Shown: in pieces, positions 34,329 to 42,493 of the stretch
How positions within the stretch are numbered: position 1 is the first letter of the stretch
Layout: each line of letters begins with the position of its first letter
Translations under genes and position numbers: made by a program
Assembly: GCF_004104055.1 (NCBI RefSeq)
Contig: NZ_QOVJ01000001.1
Span: 434,001-498,000 of the forward strand
Origin: Leeuwenhoekiella aestuarii
Lineage (GTDB): Bacteria > Bacteroidota > Bacteroidia > Flavobacteriales > Flavobacteriaceae
DNA length: 64,000 nucleotides
Direction: 5' to 3'
Notes under the pieces: model-generated
Database searches by the model: none
Told to the model about the DNA's origin: nothing
The model's input: the letters and a program-made list of their open reading frames with translations, nothing else

Positions 34329-34691
34329 ATGAAAAAACAAATACACAACATCAAGGCTCTGGAGTCCAGAAGAAAGTATTTGCGATCTCATTTAACCCCG
34401 GCAGAAGCTTTTCTTTGGAAACATCTGCAGCGCTCGCAACTGGCTGGTCGGAAATTTAGAAGACAACACAGCATTATGTATTTCATCGTTGACTTCTATT
34501 GTCCTCGGGAAAAATTGATTATCGAATTGGATGGTCAATACCACCTGAATCCTGATGTTGCAGAATACGATGCATACAGAACTGAAAAGCTGGAAGAACT
34601 CGGGTTTACAGTCATCCGCTTTGAAAATAAGATGGTGTTTGACTTTTTACCAAGTGTATTAAAAGAAATTGAGGATAATTTTAAAAAATAA
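34329..34691 (+). CDS. DUF559 endonuclease-like protein between inverted repeats
   Basis: 120 residues from ATG 34329 (a GTG two codons earlier is less likely). DUF559 proteins share the Vsr/restriction-endonuclease fold: LRSHLTPAEAFLWKHL at the start, LAGRKFRRQHSIMYFIVDFY with the first acidic residue, the core EKLIIELDGQYH with the E-x-D pair, and FTVIRFENKMVF at the end. It is probably a small DNA nuclease. It interrupts the ligase-helicase order and is bracketed by inverted copies of a two-hairpin repeat (34254-34313 and 34694-34745), so the whole 34254-34745 segment looks like a mobile or selfish cassette. Nuclease activity and mobility are inferred. Confidence 0.85.
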   Translation: MKKQIHNIKALESRRKYLRSHLTPAEAFLWKHLQRSQLAGRKFRRQHSIMYFIVDFYCPREKLIIELDGQYHLNPDVAEYDAYRTEKLEELGFTVIRFENKMVFDFLPSVLKEIEDNFKK

Positions 34692-34693
34692 TG

Positions 34694-34745
34694 AACCACC
34701 CCTTCCCGATAAAATCGGGACACCCCTCCTCAACAGGAGGGGAGC
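34694..34745 (-). repeat. Two-hairpin repeat, copy 2 (right arm of DUF559 cassette, inverted)
   Basis: Read on the minus strand: stem 1 CCCCTCCT/AGGAGGGG (34742-34723, loop of 4), stem 2 TCCCGAT/ATCGGGA (34720-34704, loop TTT), tail AGGGGTGGTT (34703-34694). Stem 1 and tail match copy 1; stem 2 differs in sequence but keeps its fold. It starts 3 bases after the DUF559 stop. Confidence 0.85.
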
Positions 34746-34750
34746 TTTGG

Positions 34751-34806
34751 GCTCCTTCCTTTTTTAAGGGAAGGTGGATTTGCCGCAGGCAAAGACGGAA
34801 GGGTTT
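34751..34806 (+). repeat. Two-hairpin repeat, copy 3 (before the helicase gene)
   Basis: Stem 1: CCTTCC 34754-34759 / GGAAGG 34769-34774. Stem 2: TTTGCC 34779-34784 / GGCAAA 34788-34793, loop GCA. Tail GACGGAAGGGTTT. Same plan as copies 1, 2 and 4 with diverged sequence. It ends 9 bases before the helicase ATG. Confidence 0.7.
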
Positions 34807-34815
34807 ATCTCGCTT

Positions 34816-37284
34816 ATGACCCAAAAACAACTCCATACCCTCGCCAAATCCTGGTTTAAAGATCAGGGATGGAAACCTTTTGCATTTCAGGAAGAGACCT
34901 GGGAGGCATTTTTGGATGGTAAAAACGGCTTACTAAACGCACCTACTGGCAGTGGAAAAACCTATGCCCTTTGGGTGGCATTCGTACTTGATTACATCAA
35001 AAATAATCCCGGTTACAAAACCAAACATAAAGCCGGACTCAAAGCAATCTGGATCACACCTTTACGCGCACTTTCGGTGGAAATCGCGCAGGCAGCACAG
35101 CGCTTTGCAGATGGTTTGGAAACCCAACTAACGGTTGGCATACGCACAGGAGACACGCCTCAGGCGGAACGCGCTAAGCAAAAACGTAAAATGCCCGATC
35201 TGCTCATCACAACGCCCGAAAGTTTACAGTTGCTGTTAACCTCCAAAGGCTATGAGAAGGTTTTTAAAGACTGTACCGCTATTGTCATTGACGAATGGCA
35301 CGAATTGCTGGGCAGTAAACGAGGTGTGCAAACCGAACTCGGACTTTCAAGGCTTAAAGCCATTGCTCCAAAATTACGCATCTGGGGAATTTCGGCGACT
35401 ATTGGCAATCTGGATCAGGCGCGGGAGGTGTTATTGGGACCCGATTCTCAAGCTTTTAAAAATTCGATTTTAGTCAAGGCCAATCTGGGAAAAACCTACA
35501 AGGTAGAAAGCATTATCCCCGAAACAATGGAAAAATTCCCGTGGCGGGGTCATATGGGCTTGCACTTACTGGAAGAAGTCGTGCCTATCATCAATAACAG
35601 CAAAACCACCCTGCTGTTTACCAATACTCGCGCACAGTGCGAACTCTGGTTTCAAAAGATGATGTACAAGCATCCGGAATTCGCCGGAGAGATGGCGATG
35701 CACCATGGCAGCATCAACAAAGAAACCCGACTTTGGGTAGAGCAAGCGATCCATAATGAAAGCCTGAAAGCGGTGATTTGCACCTCAAGTCTTGATCTTG
35801 GGGTTGATTTTGCTCCGGTGGAAAGCATCATTCAAATTGGTGGCCCCAAAGGTGTTGCCCGCTTTTTACAACGAGCCGGGCGTAGCGGTCACCAGCCCGG
35901 TAAAGAAAGTGTCATTTACTTTTTACCCACGCACGCCATCGAACTCATTGAAGCTTCAGCGCTGGGAAAAGCAGCCATTAATCAGGTGGTTGAAGATCGA
36001 ATTCCCTATTTACTGAGTTTTGATGTGTTGATCCAGTACTTGACAACGCTGGCCGTAGCAGACGGTTTTTATCCGGCTGAAATCTGGAAAGAGGTAAAGC
36101 AAACTTTTTGTTTTCAGGCAATGACCGAAGACCAATGGCGGTGGATTCTCAATTTTATAACCAAAGGAAGTCAGTCATTACAAGCCTACGACGAGTATAA
36201 AAAAATAGAGATTGAAGAAGACGGGAAGTTTAAGGTTCACAGCAAAGCGGTCGCGATGCGGCATAGGCTTCAGATCGGTACCATTGTTGGCGACGCGGCG
36301 CTTCAGGTTAAATATTTAAAAGGTGGCTACATCGGTACGGTTGAAGAATGGTTTATCTCCAAGCTTTCGCCCGGTGATGTGTTTACCTTTGCCGGAAAAA
36401 ATCTGGAGCTCTACCGCATCAAAGGTATGCAGGTTTTAGTCAAAAAGGCAAAAACCAAAAAGCAGGCCCGCGTTGTGAGTTGGATGGGCGGCAGACTGAC
36501 GCTTTCGGCACAAATGAGTGAGTTGCTGCGTGAAGAATTGTATTCGGCGAACTTGCCTTTGGATCAACAGACCCGCGAGCTTCAGGCTTTAAAAGATATT
36601 TTTGACCGGCAGCGCCTGGAATCTATCGTTCCCAACAACGATCAGTTTTTGATTGAAACCTTTAAAAGCCGGGAAGGTTATCATCATATTTTTTACCCAT
36701 TTGAAGGACGTTTTGTTCACGAAGCGCTGGGCAGTTTGCTCGCTTATCGCATCAGTTTACTTTCGCCCATAACCTTCAGCATTGCTTTTAACGATTACGG
36801 ATTCGAAATTCTTTCCGACCAAAAAATTGATATGCAGCAGGTGCTGGATAACGACTTATTCACTTCGGCCTATTTGTTTGAAGACCTGCAACGAAGTCTC
36901 AACAGTACTGAAATGGCCCGACGGAAATTCCGGGATATCGCCGTAATCAGTGGTATGGTTTTCACCGGTTTCCCCGGAAAAATCGTCAAAAACAAACACC
37001 TGCAAAGCAACTCGCAATTGCTGTTTGAAGTTTTTCGAGATTACGAGCCGGAAAACTTACTTTTTCAACAGGCTTATCGGGAGACTTTTGAACACCAACT
37101 CGAAGAAGGTCGTTTGCGCATCGCTCTGGAACGCATCGAAAAACAGGAAATTATCGTCAAAAATTGCGAGAAAGCTACGCCCTTCTCCTTCCCCATCATT
37201 ACCGATCGACTTCGGGAAAAATTAAGTAGTGAAAAACTGGAAGACCGCATCAAAAATATGCTGCGCTATCTGGATAAGATATAA
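34816..37284 (+). CDS. Ligase-associated Lhr-like DEXH DNA helicase
   Basis: 822 residues from ATG 34816; an in-frame ATG-like start at 34774 lies inside a repeat and would code repeat sequence, so I reject it. Superfamily 2 motifs: Q-like FAFQEETWEAF, Walker A NAPTGSGKTYAL, Ib TPLRALSVE, DEWHE (DEVH-type box), SATIGN, TSSLDLGVDFAPV, and motif VI QRAGRSGHQPG. The C-terminal half holds the Lhr-core winged helix and domain 4. Members unwind 3'-5' and act with the ligase and exonuclease of this cluster. The DUF559 cassette now parts it from the ligase gene. Confidence 0.94.
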   Translation: MTQKQLHTLAKSWFKDQGWKPFAFQEETWEAFLDGKNGLLNAPTGSGKTYALWVAFVLDYIKNNPGYKTKHKAGLKAIWITPLRALSVEIAQAAQRFADGLETQLTVGIRTGDTPQAERAKQKRKMPDLLITTPESLQLLLTSKGYEKVFKDCTAIVIDEWHELLGSKRGVQTELGLSRLKAIAPKLRIWGISATIGNLDQAREVLLGPDSQAFKNSILVKANLGKTYKVESIIPETMEKFPWRGHMGLHLLEEVVPIINNSKTTLLFTNTRAQCELWFQKMMYKHPEFAGEMAMHHGSINKETRLWVEQAIHNESLKAVICTSSLDLGVDFAPVESIIQIGGPKGVARFLQRAGRSGHQPGKESVIYFLPTHAIELIEASALGKAAINQVVEDRIPYLLSFDVLIQYLTTLAVADGFYPAEIWKEVKQTFCFQAMTEDQWRWILNFITKGSQSLQAYDEYKKIEIEEDGKFKVHSKAVAMRHRLQIGTIVGDAALQVKYLKGGYIGTVEEWFISKLSPGDVFTFAGKNLELYRIKGMQVLVKKAKTKKQARVVSWMGGRLTLSAQMSELLREELYSANLPLDQQTRELQALKDIFDRQRLESIVPNNDQFLIETFKSREGYHHIFYPFEGRFVHEALGSLLAYRISLLSPITFSIAFNDYGFEILSDQKIDMQQVLDNDLFTSAYLFEDLQRSLNSTEMARRKFRDIAVISGMVFTGFPGKIVKNKHLQSNSQLLFEVFRDYEPENLLFQQAYRETFEHQLEEGRLRIALERIEKQEIIVKNCEKATPFSFPIITDRLREKLSSEKLEDRIKNMLRYLDKI

Positions 37285-37394
37285 CCCTTCCAATTAACAC
37301 AATTTAGCCTTTGCTTAAGAACAATATAACAGCCAATAGCCCATAAATAGCGGCTTCAGGTCGTATCTTTAGAATAACTAAAAAATCAAAAGTT

Positions 37395-37802
37395 ATGACA
37401 ACTGTAAAACCATATTTAACATTTAGAGGAGAATGCCAGGAAGCATTGAATTTTTATCAGGACTGCTTTGGTGGTGATATCATTAATAAAGAAACTTACG
37501 AAGGGAAAGAAATTGATATTCCCGGAAGCTATCGCAATAAACTGCAACACGCAGAATTGAAAGGAAAGGGAATTCATTTGATGGCGTATGATGCGTCACC
37601 TGACACACCGGTACAACAGGGAAATACCGTGCAATTGGGAGTGGATCTGGATAGTAAAGAAGAAGTTACCGACTTATTTAATAAACTATCTGCCGAAGGC
37701 CAAAGTCTGGCAGACCCGCAAGAGACCAGCTGGAATGCATTTTATGCCCGTGTACGCGATAAGTATGGTGTAAACTGGATGCTAAATGCTGACCTGAACT
37801 AG
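37395..37802 (+). CDS. PhnB-like VOC-family protein
   Basis: 135 residues. TVKPYLTFRGECQEALNFYQDCFGG at the start (first ~20 read as PYLTFRGECQEALNFYQ), LMAYDASPD in the middle and FYARVRDKYGVNWML at the end mark the PhnB/YjdN subgroup of the glyoxalase fold, which is of unknown enzymatic role. It stands between the helicase and pdeM genes but has its own terminator and a TATCTTTA element 25 bases upstream, so it is likely an independent insertion into the cluster. Confidence 0.84.
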   Translation: MTTVKPYLTFRGECQEALNFYQDCFGGDIINKETYEGKEIDIPGSYRNKLQHAELKGKGIHLMAYDASPDTPVQQGNTVQLGVDLDSKEEVTDLFNKLSAEGQSLADPQETSWNAFYARVRDKYGVNWMLNADLN

Positions 37803-37830
37803 CAAACACCCATTGCTATTGAAAAAGAAT

Positions 37831-37867
37831 AAAAAAGTACCGAAGTAAATGCTTCGGTACTTTTTTT
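37831..37867 (+). terminator. Rho-independent terminator after the PhnB-like gene
   Basis: GTACCGAAG (37837-37845) / CTTCGGTAC (37852-37860) followed by seven T and preceded by six A; bidirectional in form. The stem shares GTACCGAAG with the motif pair seen at 31411 and 60368. Confidence 0.9.
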
Positions 37868-37914
37868 GTTGTAGGGTTGACGAACCCGGCGAAATGACTG
37901 AAATTTGCAGGGCT

Positions 37915-38550
37915 ATGAATCAGTCGCTCTCTATTTTAGATCAAAATTTTGTCCTATACCCTTCGGGTGGGATTTTTTGGGTCGAAAAATCGACTTTACT
38001 TATTGCTGATGTGCATCTGGGGAAGGTTTCACACTTTAGGAAACACGGTAGCGCAGTTCCATTTAAAGCGATCGCTGAAAATTTCAACCAACTTACCCGC
38101 ATTGCAAATTCTTTTGAAGCAAGCAGCATTTGCTTTTTAGGTGATTTATTCCACAGCAGTCTCAATACCGAATGGAAACTTTTTGAAGATTGGGTCAACT
38201 CCCGCACGGAAAAAATCATTTTAGTAGCCGGAAATCACGACATTATCAATCCGTTGAAATATGAGAAGCTGGGCATTGCCATTTATTCAGAAATCATAAC
38301 TGAAGGATTTTTGCTCACCCACCATCCTGAGGAGCGCGAAGGGGTATTCAACTTTTGCGGGCACATTCATCCCGGAATACGCTTGGGCGGACTGGGGCGT
38401 CAGGTATTGAAACTTTCGTGTTTCTTTAAGACTGAAAATCAGTTGATATTACCCGCTTTTGGTACCTTTACGGGAAACTATTATCTGGAACCCAAATCGG
38501 GCGATCAGGTTTTTGCCGTGACTAAAAATGAGGTGATACAGGTGTGTTGA
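37915..38550 (+). CDS. pdeM: Ligase-associated DNA damage response endonuclease PdeM
   Basis: About 211 residues from ATG 37915 (MNQSLSILDQNFVLYP), preceded by GCAGGG; earlier in-frame ATGs at 37894 and 37849 would read into the terminator. Calcineurin-like metallophosphoesterase motifs: IADVHLGKVSHFRKHG, FLGDLFHS, VAGNHD, THHPEE and CGHIHPGIRLGG. PdeM is the fourth member of the ligase-associated DNA-repair set, so all four genes lie within 7 kb. Confidence 0.92.
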   Translation: MNQSLSILDQNFVLYPSGGIFWVEKSTLLIADVHLGKVSHFRKHGSAVPFKAIAENFNQLTRIANSFEASSICFLGDLFHSSLNTEWKLFEDWVNSRTEKIILVAGNHDIINPLKYEKLGIAIYSEIITEGFLLTHHPEEREGVFNFCGHIHPGIRLGGLGRQVLKLSCFFKTENQLILPAFGTFTGNYYLEPKSGDQVFAVTKNEVIQVC

Positions 38551-38595
38551 GCCCCTTCTGAATCCCCCCAAAGGGAGGACTTTAAAAAACGCATT

Positions 38596-39393
38596 ATGAA
38601 AAAGAAACTCGCAGTACTCAATTTGCTTTCTGTTATTCTGGTTTTAGCCGTTAACGGACTTTCACAAGTGCAACGCTGGAATGATACTACAATTGGTGAA
38701 ATGAGTGCCCGCTACGACAATCTGTTTACACCTGCGGGGTATGCGTTTTCAATTTGGGGACTCATCTTTCTGGGTTTGGTGGGCTACGCGCTTTTCGGCA
38801 TCAGACGGGCATTTTTCAGTAAAAAAGAGACTCCGCATATCGAGCAAACCGGATATTGGTTTGCTATTGCAAATGTGCTCAATGCTGCCTGGGTTGTCGC
38901 ATTTACCTACGATTATATTTGGCTTTCGGTCCTGATCATGCTGGGAATACTGGTTTCGCTATTAAAAATTGTCATCAAAACCAATATGGAACGTTGGGAT
39001 GCGCCCATTGAAATCATCGCTTTTGTCTGGTGGCCTATTTGTTTTTATAGTGGTTGGATCGCTGTGGCGACGATCGCTAATATTTCAGCTTTTTTAGTCA
39101 GTGTTGGGGTTGAATTTTCACAGCTTACACAAATCGTGATTACAATGGTGATGATTACAATCGCGGTGTACCTCAACAATCTGATGATCAACCTGCGCAA
39201 TATGCGCGAATTTGCACTGGTAGGTGCCTGGGCGCTCTTTGCAATTTTTATCAGACACAATGGTGAAATTGCTGCCATTGCTTATTATGCGCTTGCCGGA
39301 GCCGTGGTTTTGACCGTCGCTGCAGGTTTACACGGTTATCGCAATCGAGCTACCAATCCTATGGAAAAATTAAAACAGCGTTTTAATAATTGA
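38596..39393 (+). CDS. TspO-like / tryptophan-rich sensory membrane protein
   Basis: 265 residues with about seven membrane helices. The segment LFTPAGYAFSIWGLIFLGL near 42-60 and FAIANVLNAAWVVAFTYDYIWLS (read in two parts) resemble the long form of TspO/MBR-related proteins in Bacteroidota. TspO proteins bind tetrapyrroles or lipids; this longer subgroup has no known role. It follows pdeM after a CCCCCCAAAGGGAGGA hairpin repeat. Confidence 0.7.
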   Translation: MKKKLAVLNLLSVILVLAVNGLSQVQRWNDTTIGEMSARYDNLFTPAGYAFSIWGLIFLGLVGYALFGIRRAFFSKKETPHIEQTGYWFAIANVLNAAWVVAFTYDYIWLSVLIMLGILVSLLKIVIKTNMERWDAPIEIIAFVWWPICFYSGWIAVATIANISAFLVSVGVEFSQLTQIVITMVMITIAVYLNNLMINLRNMREFALVGAWALFAIFIRHNGEIAAIAYYALAGAVVLTVAAGLHGYRNRATNPMEKLKQRFNN

Positions 39394-39841
39394 TAGTAAA
39401 AGGAATTTCTTCTTCGAAAAGTACTTTGATTCGTTGGATAAAGTCCGTGTGAAATGGGTTGATAAGCACATTATATTCTTGTTCAAAATAATTTAAAGGA
39501 ATTCGGGCTGAAGGTACTGCAAAAGCTAGAGATTGTTTCTGTAATGCCCACCGGGTTCCCAATTCCTGAGTACTTCCTGGATATGGTCTTCGATCCCAGT
39601 CTCTAGGCAGTCTTTTCAAATCTATCTGTTGCGGTTCTGCATCAACTTCCAATACTGCAATTTTCCACTTAAAATCAGAAACCGCGGCCCCACGAATGGA
39701 AAGGTGTTCAAGCATAGCCAAGGAAACAGCACTGGCAGCGTAAATCACCGGGGTATAGGCTTTATTCCATCTTGCACCGGCAGGGCCATATCCCAAGGCA
39801 GAATAGCCTTCCCGATCTATATAGATTCTATAAACCCGCAT
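39383..39841 (-). CDS. RES-domain toxin (NAD+ phosphorylase family)
   Basis: 152 residues from ATG 39841, which overlaps the antitoxin stop by one base (TAATG); an earlier in-frame ATG at 39859 is less likely. The RES fold shows RVYRIYIDREGYSALGYGPAGARWN with the leading R/Y, TPVIYAASAVSLAMLEHL (the E of the S-x-A-x-LE motif) and GTRWALQKQSLAFAVPSA with the RES-like R...S site. RES toxins degrade NAD+. Coupled to an Xre/MbcA/ParS antitoxin. It converges on the TspO-like gene with an 11-base overlap. Confidence 0.92.
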   Translation of the reverse strand: MRVYRIYIDREGYSALGYGPAGARWNKAYTPVIYAASAVSLAMLEHLSIRGAAVSDFKWKIAVLEVDAEPQQIDLKRLPRDWDRRPYPGSTQELGTRWALQKQSLAFAVPSARIPLNYFEQEYNVLINPFHTDFIQRIKVLFEEEIPFTINY

Positions 39842-40260
39842 TATACAACTGCTCCCCAAGCTAACGCATCAAGCGCCTCATCTACATAATTAAGACCATT
39901 AGGATCCTGTATCATTTCTTTAGGAGTAACATTACCTAAAGCGTAGTTAGGAGCTTCTAACCAATTTAAAAAGTTTTGCTCATCCCCAAAAACGGCGATG
40001 CCCTTTTTAATGACCTCATTCACATCATACACCATTTTTGAACTCAACTTGCTTAAGGTGCCATTACCCGATTTCCAACGGGAAATTGTAGATGGATTTA
40101 CGTCTAAAAAATGAGCGCTTTCTTCCTGATTAAACTCTAAAAAATCTAACACTCGTTTGGCTTTTTGATACGGTAAGGTCTCTTGCCGCCAATACGCCAC
40201 AGCCGCCTCATTTACTGTTGCAGTTTTTAATGATTCTTCAATAGCTTTATAGGACTTCAT
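39841..40260 (-). CDS. Xre/MbcA/ParS-type antitoxin of the RES module
   Basis: 139 residues from ATG 40260 (MKSYKAIEESL); starts farther upstream (ATG 40281, TTG 40287) would place the operator palindromes within the gene. An N-terminal Xre-like helix-turn-helix (RVLDFLEFNQEESAHFLDV, STISRWKSG) precedes the C-terminal toxin-binding domain (GIAVFGDEQNFLNWLEAPNYALG near 90-112, read in parts). It would neutralise the RES toxin and repress the operon. Confidence 0.9.
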   Translation of the reverse strand: MKSYKAIEESLKTATVNEAAVAYWRQETLPYQKAKRVLDFLEFNQEESAHFLDVNPSTISRWKSGNGTLSKLSSKMVYDVNEVIKKGIAVFGDEQNFLNWLEAPNYALGNVTPKEMIQDPNGLNYVDEALDALAWGAVV

Positions 40261-40268
40261 AACACTAA

Positions 40269-40316
40269 TACTTAATTGCATTTGCAATATAAAAAATATT
40301 TAAATACAATTAAGTA
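40269..40316. promoter_or_regulatory. Operator region of the RES/Xre operon: two palindromes
   Basis: TACTTAATTG (40269-40278) and CAATTAAGTA (40307-40316) form a perfect 10-bp inverted repeat 28 bases apart; beside the first arm ATTGCA-TT-TGCAAT is a further perfect palindrome. Placed directly upstream of the antitoxin ATG, they fit cooperative autorepression. Confidence 0.6.
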
Positions 40317-40391
40317 CAAATGATCAATTCTATTTTATTGAAAATCAAAACTTAAAGGTCCAATACAGTTTCATGTATTAATCAAAAAAAT

Positions 40392-41747
40392 CTAAATCAT
40401 AGACTTAATGTCACTCGCCCAGCTCGGGTAGGTAAATACAATTCCCTTTAGGGTGTTAACATCAAGCTTACCGCACATCGCCATAACAAACATGTTGATG
40501 GTTTCGGCGGCATCCCAGCTAAGGAGGTGTGCGCCTAATACATAACCGGTCTCTTTATCTACAATAGTTTTAAACGCATAGCAGTTTTGGTTCATGCGTT
40601 TGGAATTGTACCAGTCGGGTACGTTTTGCTCTTTGACCACAAAATCATAACCGGCATCACGCGCCTGCTTTTCGTTCATCCCGACCATCGCCAACTGCGG
40701 TTGAGTAAATACCACCGAAGGCGTAGGCGGTACATCGAGTTTCATATAGTTTTCGCCCTTAATGATATTCTTTGCGGTAATACGCGCTTCCTGATGCGCA
40801 ACGGGGGTAAGCGGTAATTCTCCACTGGCAGCAACGTCCCCGCAGGCATACACATTTGGGTTTGTCGTACTTTGGGTATATTCATTAATGGTGATTCCGC
40901 GGTTTGAGAAAGCGACATTTCCTTTTTCTAAATCCAGATCAGCAATAGCCGGGACCCGACCCGCAGTATTAAAAACCATTTCGGCTTTAATCTCTTTTTC
41001 CTCGCCGTCAACATCAAGGGTAACCCGGTAATTCTTGCGTAATTTTTCGACTGCCGTGGCGCGGGCATTAAAAATAAATTTGATCCCCAGTTGTTCTGAA
41101 TTTTCCTGAAGATAGTGAGCTAAACCTTCGTCAAAATTTGAAAGGATTCGGTCGTTTACATCCACTAGGGTTACGTCTACGCCACATCGGGCTGCGATAT
41201 GGGCAAACTCCATCCCAATGTAGCCCGAACCTACAAAGATCATACTTTCAGGTAAGGCTTCAAGTTCCAGAAAGTCATCACTAATGAGTACGTGTTCCCG
41301 TCCGGGGATTTTCAGCTCTAGTGGAATGTTTCCGGTTGCAATCACAATTTTATCTGCAGTCACCGTCTTTCCTTCTACGGAAAGTGTTTTTTCGTCTAAA
41401 AATTTTGGAGATTGATGGTAGAGCTTAATTCCCAGATCTTCCAGTTTTCGCTCTGTGGTAAAAGGAACCGCTTCGGTAAATGTTTTTTTAAATGCCATTA
41501 GATCTGACCAGTCTATTCTGGGTAAATCACAAACCCCTTTGCCCTGCATATCAATACTACGCTCTAAAACTTCGGTAATACCTACCAAAACTTTTTTGGG
41601 ATCACAGCCGCGATTGGCGCAGGTTCCGCCGTATTCTCTATTGTCTGCAATAGCCACAGACATACCTGCATCAACAGCATCGTAAGCCACATGTTTACCC
41701 GCATTACCAGTGCCAATGATAAACAGATCATAATGTTCAATTCCCAT
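40392..41747 (-). CDS. FAD-dependent disulfide-oxidoreductase-like flavoprotein
   Basis: 451 residues from ATG 41747 (a TTG three codons earlier is weaker). It belongs to the class I pyridine nucleotide-disulfide reductases: FAD loop IIGTGNAGKHVA, redox disulfide GGTCANRGCDPKK, NAD(P) Rossmann FVGSGYIGMEFAH, and second FAD site ACGDVAASGE. The dimerisation domain keeps GAHLLSWDAAETINMF, but the usual catalytic H-P-x4-E motif near the end is replaced by YPSWASD, so it is probably not a normal glutathione reductase or lipoamide dehydrogenase. The redox partner is unknown. Confidence 0.86.
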   Translation of the reverse strand: MGIEHYDLFIIGTGNAGKHVAYDAVDAGMSVAIADNREYGGTCANRGCDPKKVLVGITEVLERSIDMQGKGVCDLPRIDWSDLMAFKKTFTEAVPFTTERKLEDLGIKLYHQSPKFLDEKTLSVEGKTVTADKIVIATGNIPLELKIPGREHVLISDDFLELEALPESMIFVGSGYIGMEFAHIAARCGVDVTLVDVNDRILSNFDEGLAHYLQENSEQLGIKFIFNARATAVEKLRKNYRVTLDVDGEEKEIKAEMVFNTAGRVPAIADLDLEKGNVAFSNRGITINEYTQSTTNPNVYACGDVAASGELPLTPVAHQEARITAKNIIKGENYMKLDVPPTPSVVFTQPQLAMVGMNEKQARDAGYDFVVKEQNVPDWYNSKRMNQNCYAFKTIVDKETGYVLGAHLLSWDAAETINMFVMAMCGKLDVNTLKGIVFTYPSWASDIKSMI

Positions 41748-41828
41748 AAAACTCAATTTTTATAAAGATAGCGGAGTGTCACGCTTCTTTGTGTTAGTGA
41801 AATTGTAAAATCCCCTTATTATAAACAA

Positions 41829-41860
41829 AAAAAGAGCCCAATGATCAATCAGGCTCTTTT
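41829..41860 (-). terminator. Rho-independent terminator of the sigma-factor operon
   Basis: AAAAGAGCC (41830-41838) / GGCTCTTTT (41852-41860): perfect 9-bp stem with A and T runs, just past the stop of the membrane-protein gene. Confidence 0.88.
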
Positions 41861-41880
41861 GAAAACATATTATTCAATTT

Positions 41881-42489
41881 TTAGTCGTTCCCGTACGCAT
41901 TTAACCGCTCCAGGTCATTTTCGTTTTCTTTCAGTTTTTTATCATAATCAGCATAAATATATTTGCTTCCCAAGACAAGTAATAGCAGTAGAACTCCAAA
42001 TAAAATTCCGTTTTCTAACAATTGGTCGGAATTTTCAAAAACATCCCATCCTTTCTTCCATTTCACAAAACTAAGTCCTGTAAAAACGACCCAGATCGCA
42101 ACAATACTTATATCATAAATTGCTGTTTTTGCCGTATGGATTCTAAACTTAGAAATTGCCTTTTGCAAGTCTAAAATACTAAGCTTACCATAGTCTATTT
42201 TCTTCAACGTACTGTGCTGAAAATATGAAAACACCATTAACGCTGATGCTACAAATAGCAAACCGAGATACAGCGGTGATTCTCTCAAAACGACCATCAT
42301 TACTACTGAAAGAGCTGCATAAACCAAAGCCATATTTTTCCCGGCAATGGAGATCTTCAAGAATTTATCAAAACTGCTCTGCGCTTTATTAAACTCTACA
42401 TTCTTCAATTTTTCTTCGTTGATCTGAACACGCTTTTCAAGGCTGTTCATATCATTTTTCCATATATTTTTCAGTTCATCTACATTCAT
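41881..42489 (-). CDS. Membrane protein paired with ECF sigma factor (possible anti-sigma factor)
   Basis: 202 residues, not a named family. Residues 1-45 are charged and soluble (VDELKNIWKNDMNSLEKRV), followed by four hydrophobic helices near 50-68, 72-90, 125-142 and 162-180. A soluble N terminus facing the cytoplasm and membrane helices, with the gene four bases after an ECF sigma gene, suggest an anti-sigma factor. No zinc-binding HxxxCxxC anti-sigma motif is seen. The function is inferred from position. Confidence 0.6.
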   Translation of the reverse strand: MNVDELKNIWKNDMNSLEKRVQINEEKLKNVEFNKAQSSFDKFLKISIAGKNMALVYAALSVVMMVVLRESPLYLGLLFVASALMVFSYFQHSTLKKIDYGKLSILDLQKAISKFRIHTAKTAIYDISIVAIWVVFTGLSFVKWKKGWDVFENSDQLLENGILFGVLLLLLVLGSKYIYADYDKKLKENENDLERLNAYGND

Positions 42490-42493
42490 AATC

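Noticed and set aside
34774-34815. Earlier helicase start
   Set aside because: Those codons lie in repeat copy 3; the family N terminus begins at the ATG at 34816.
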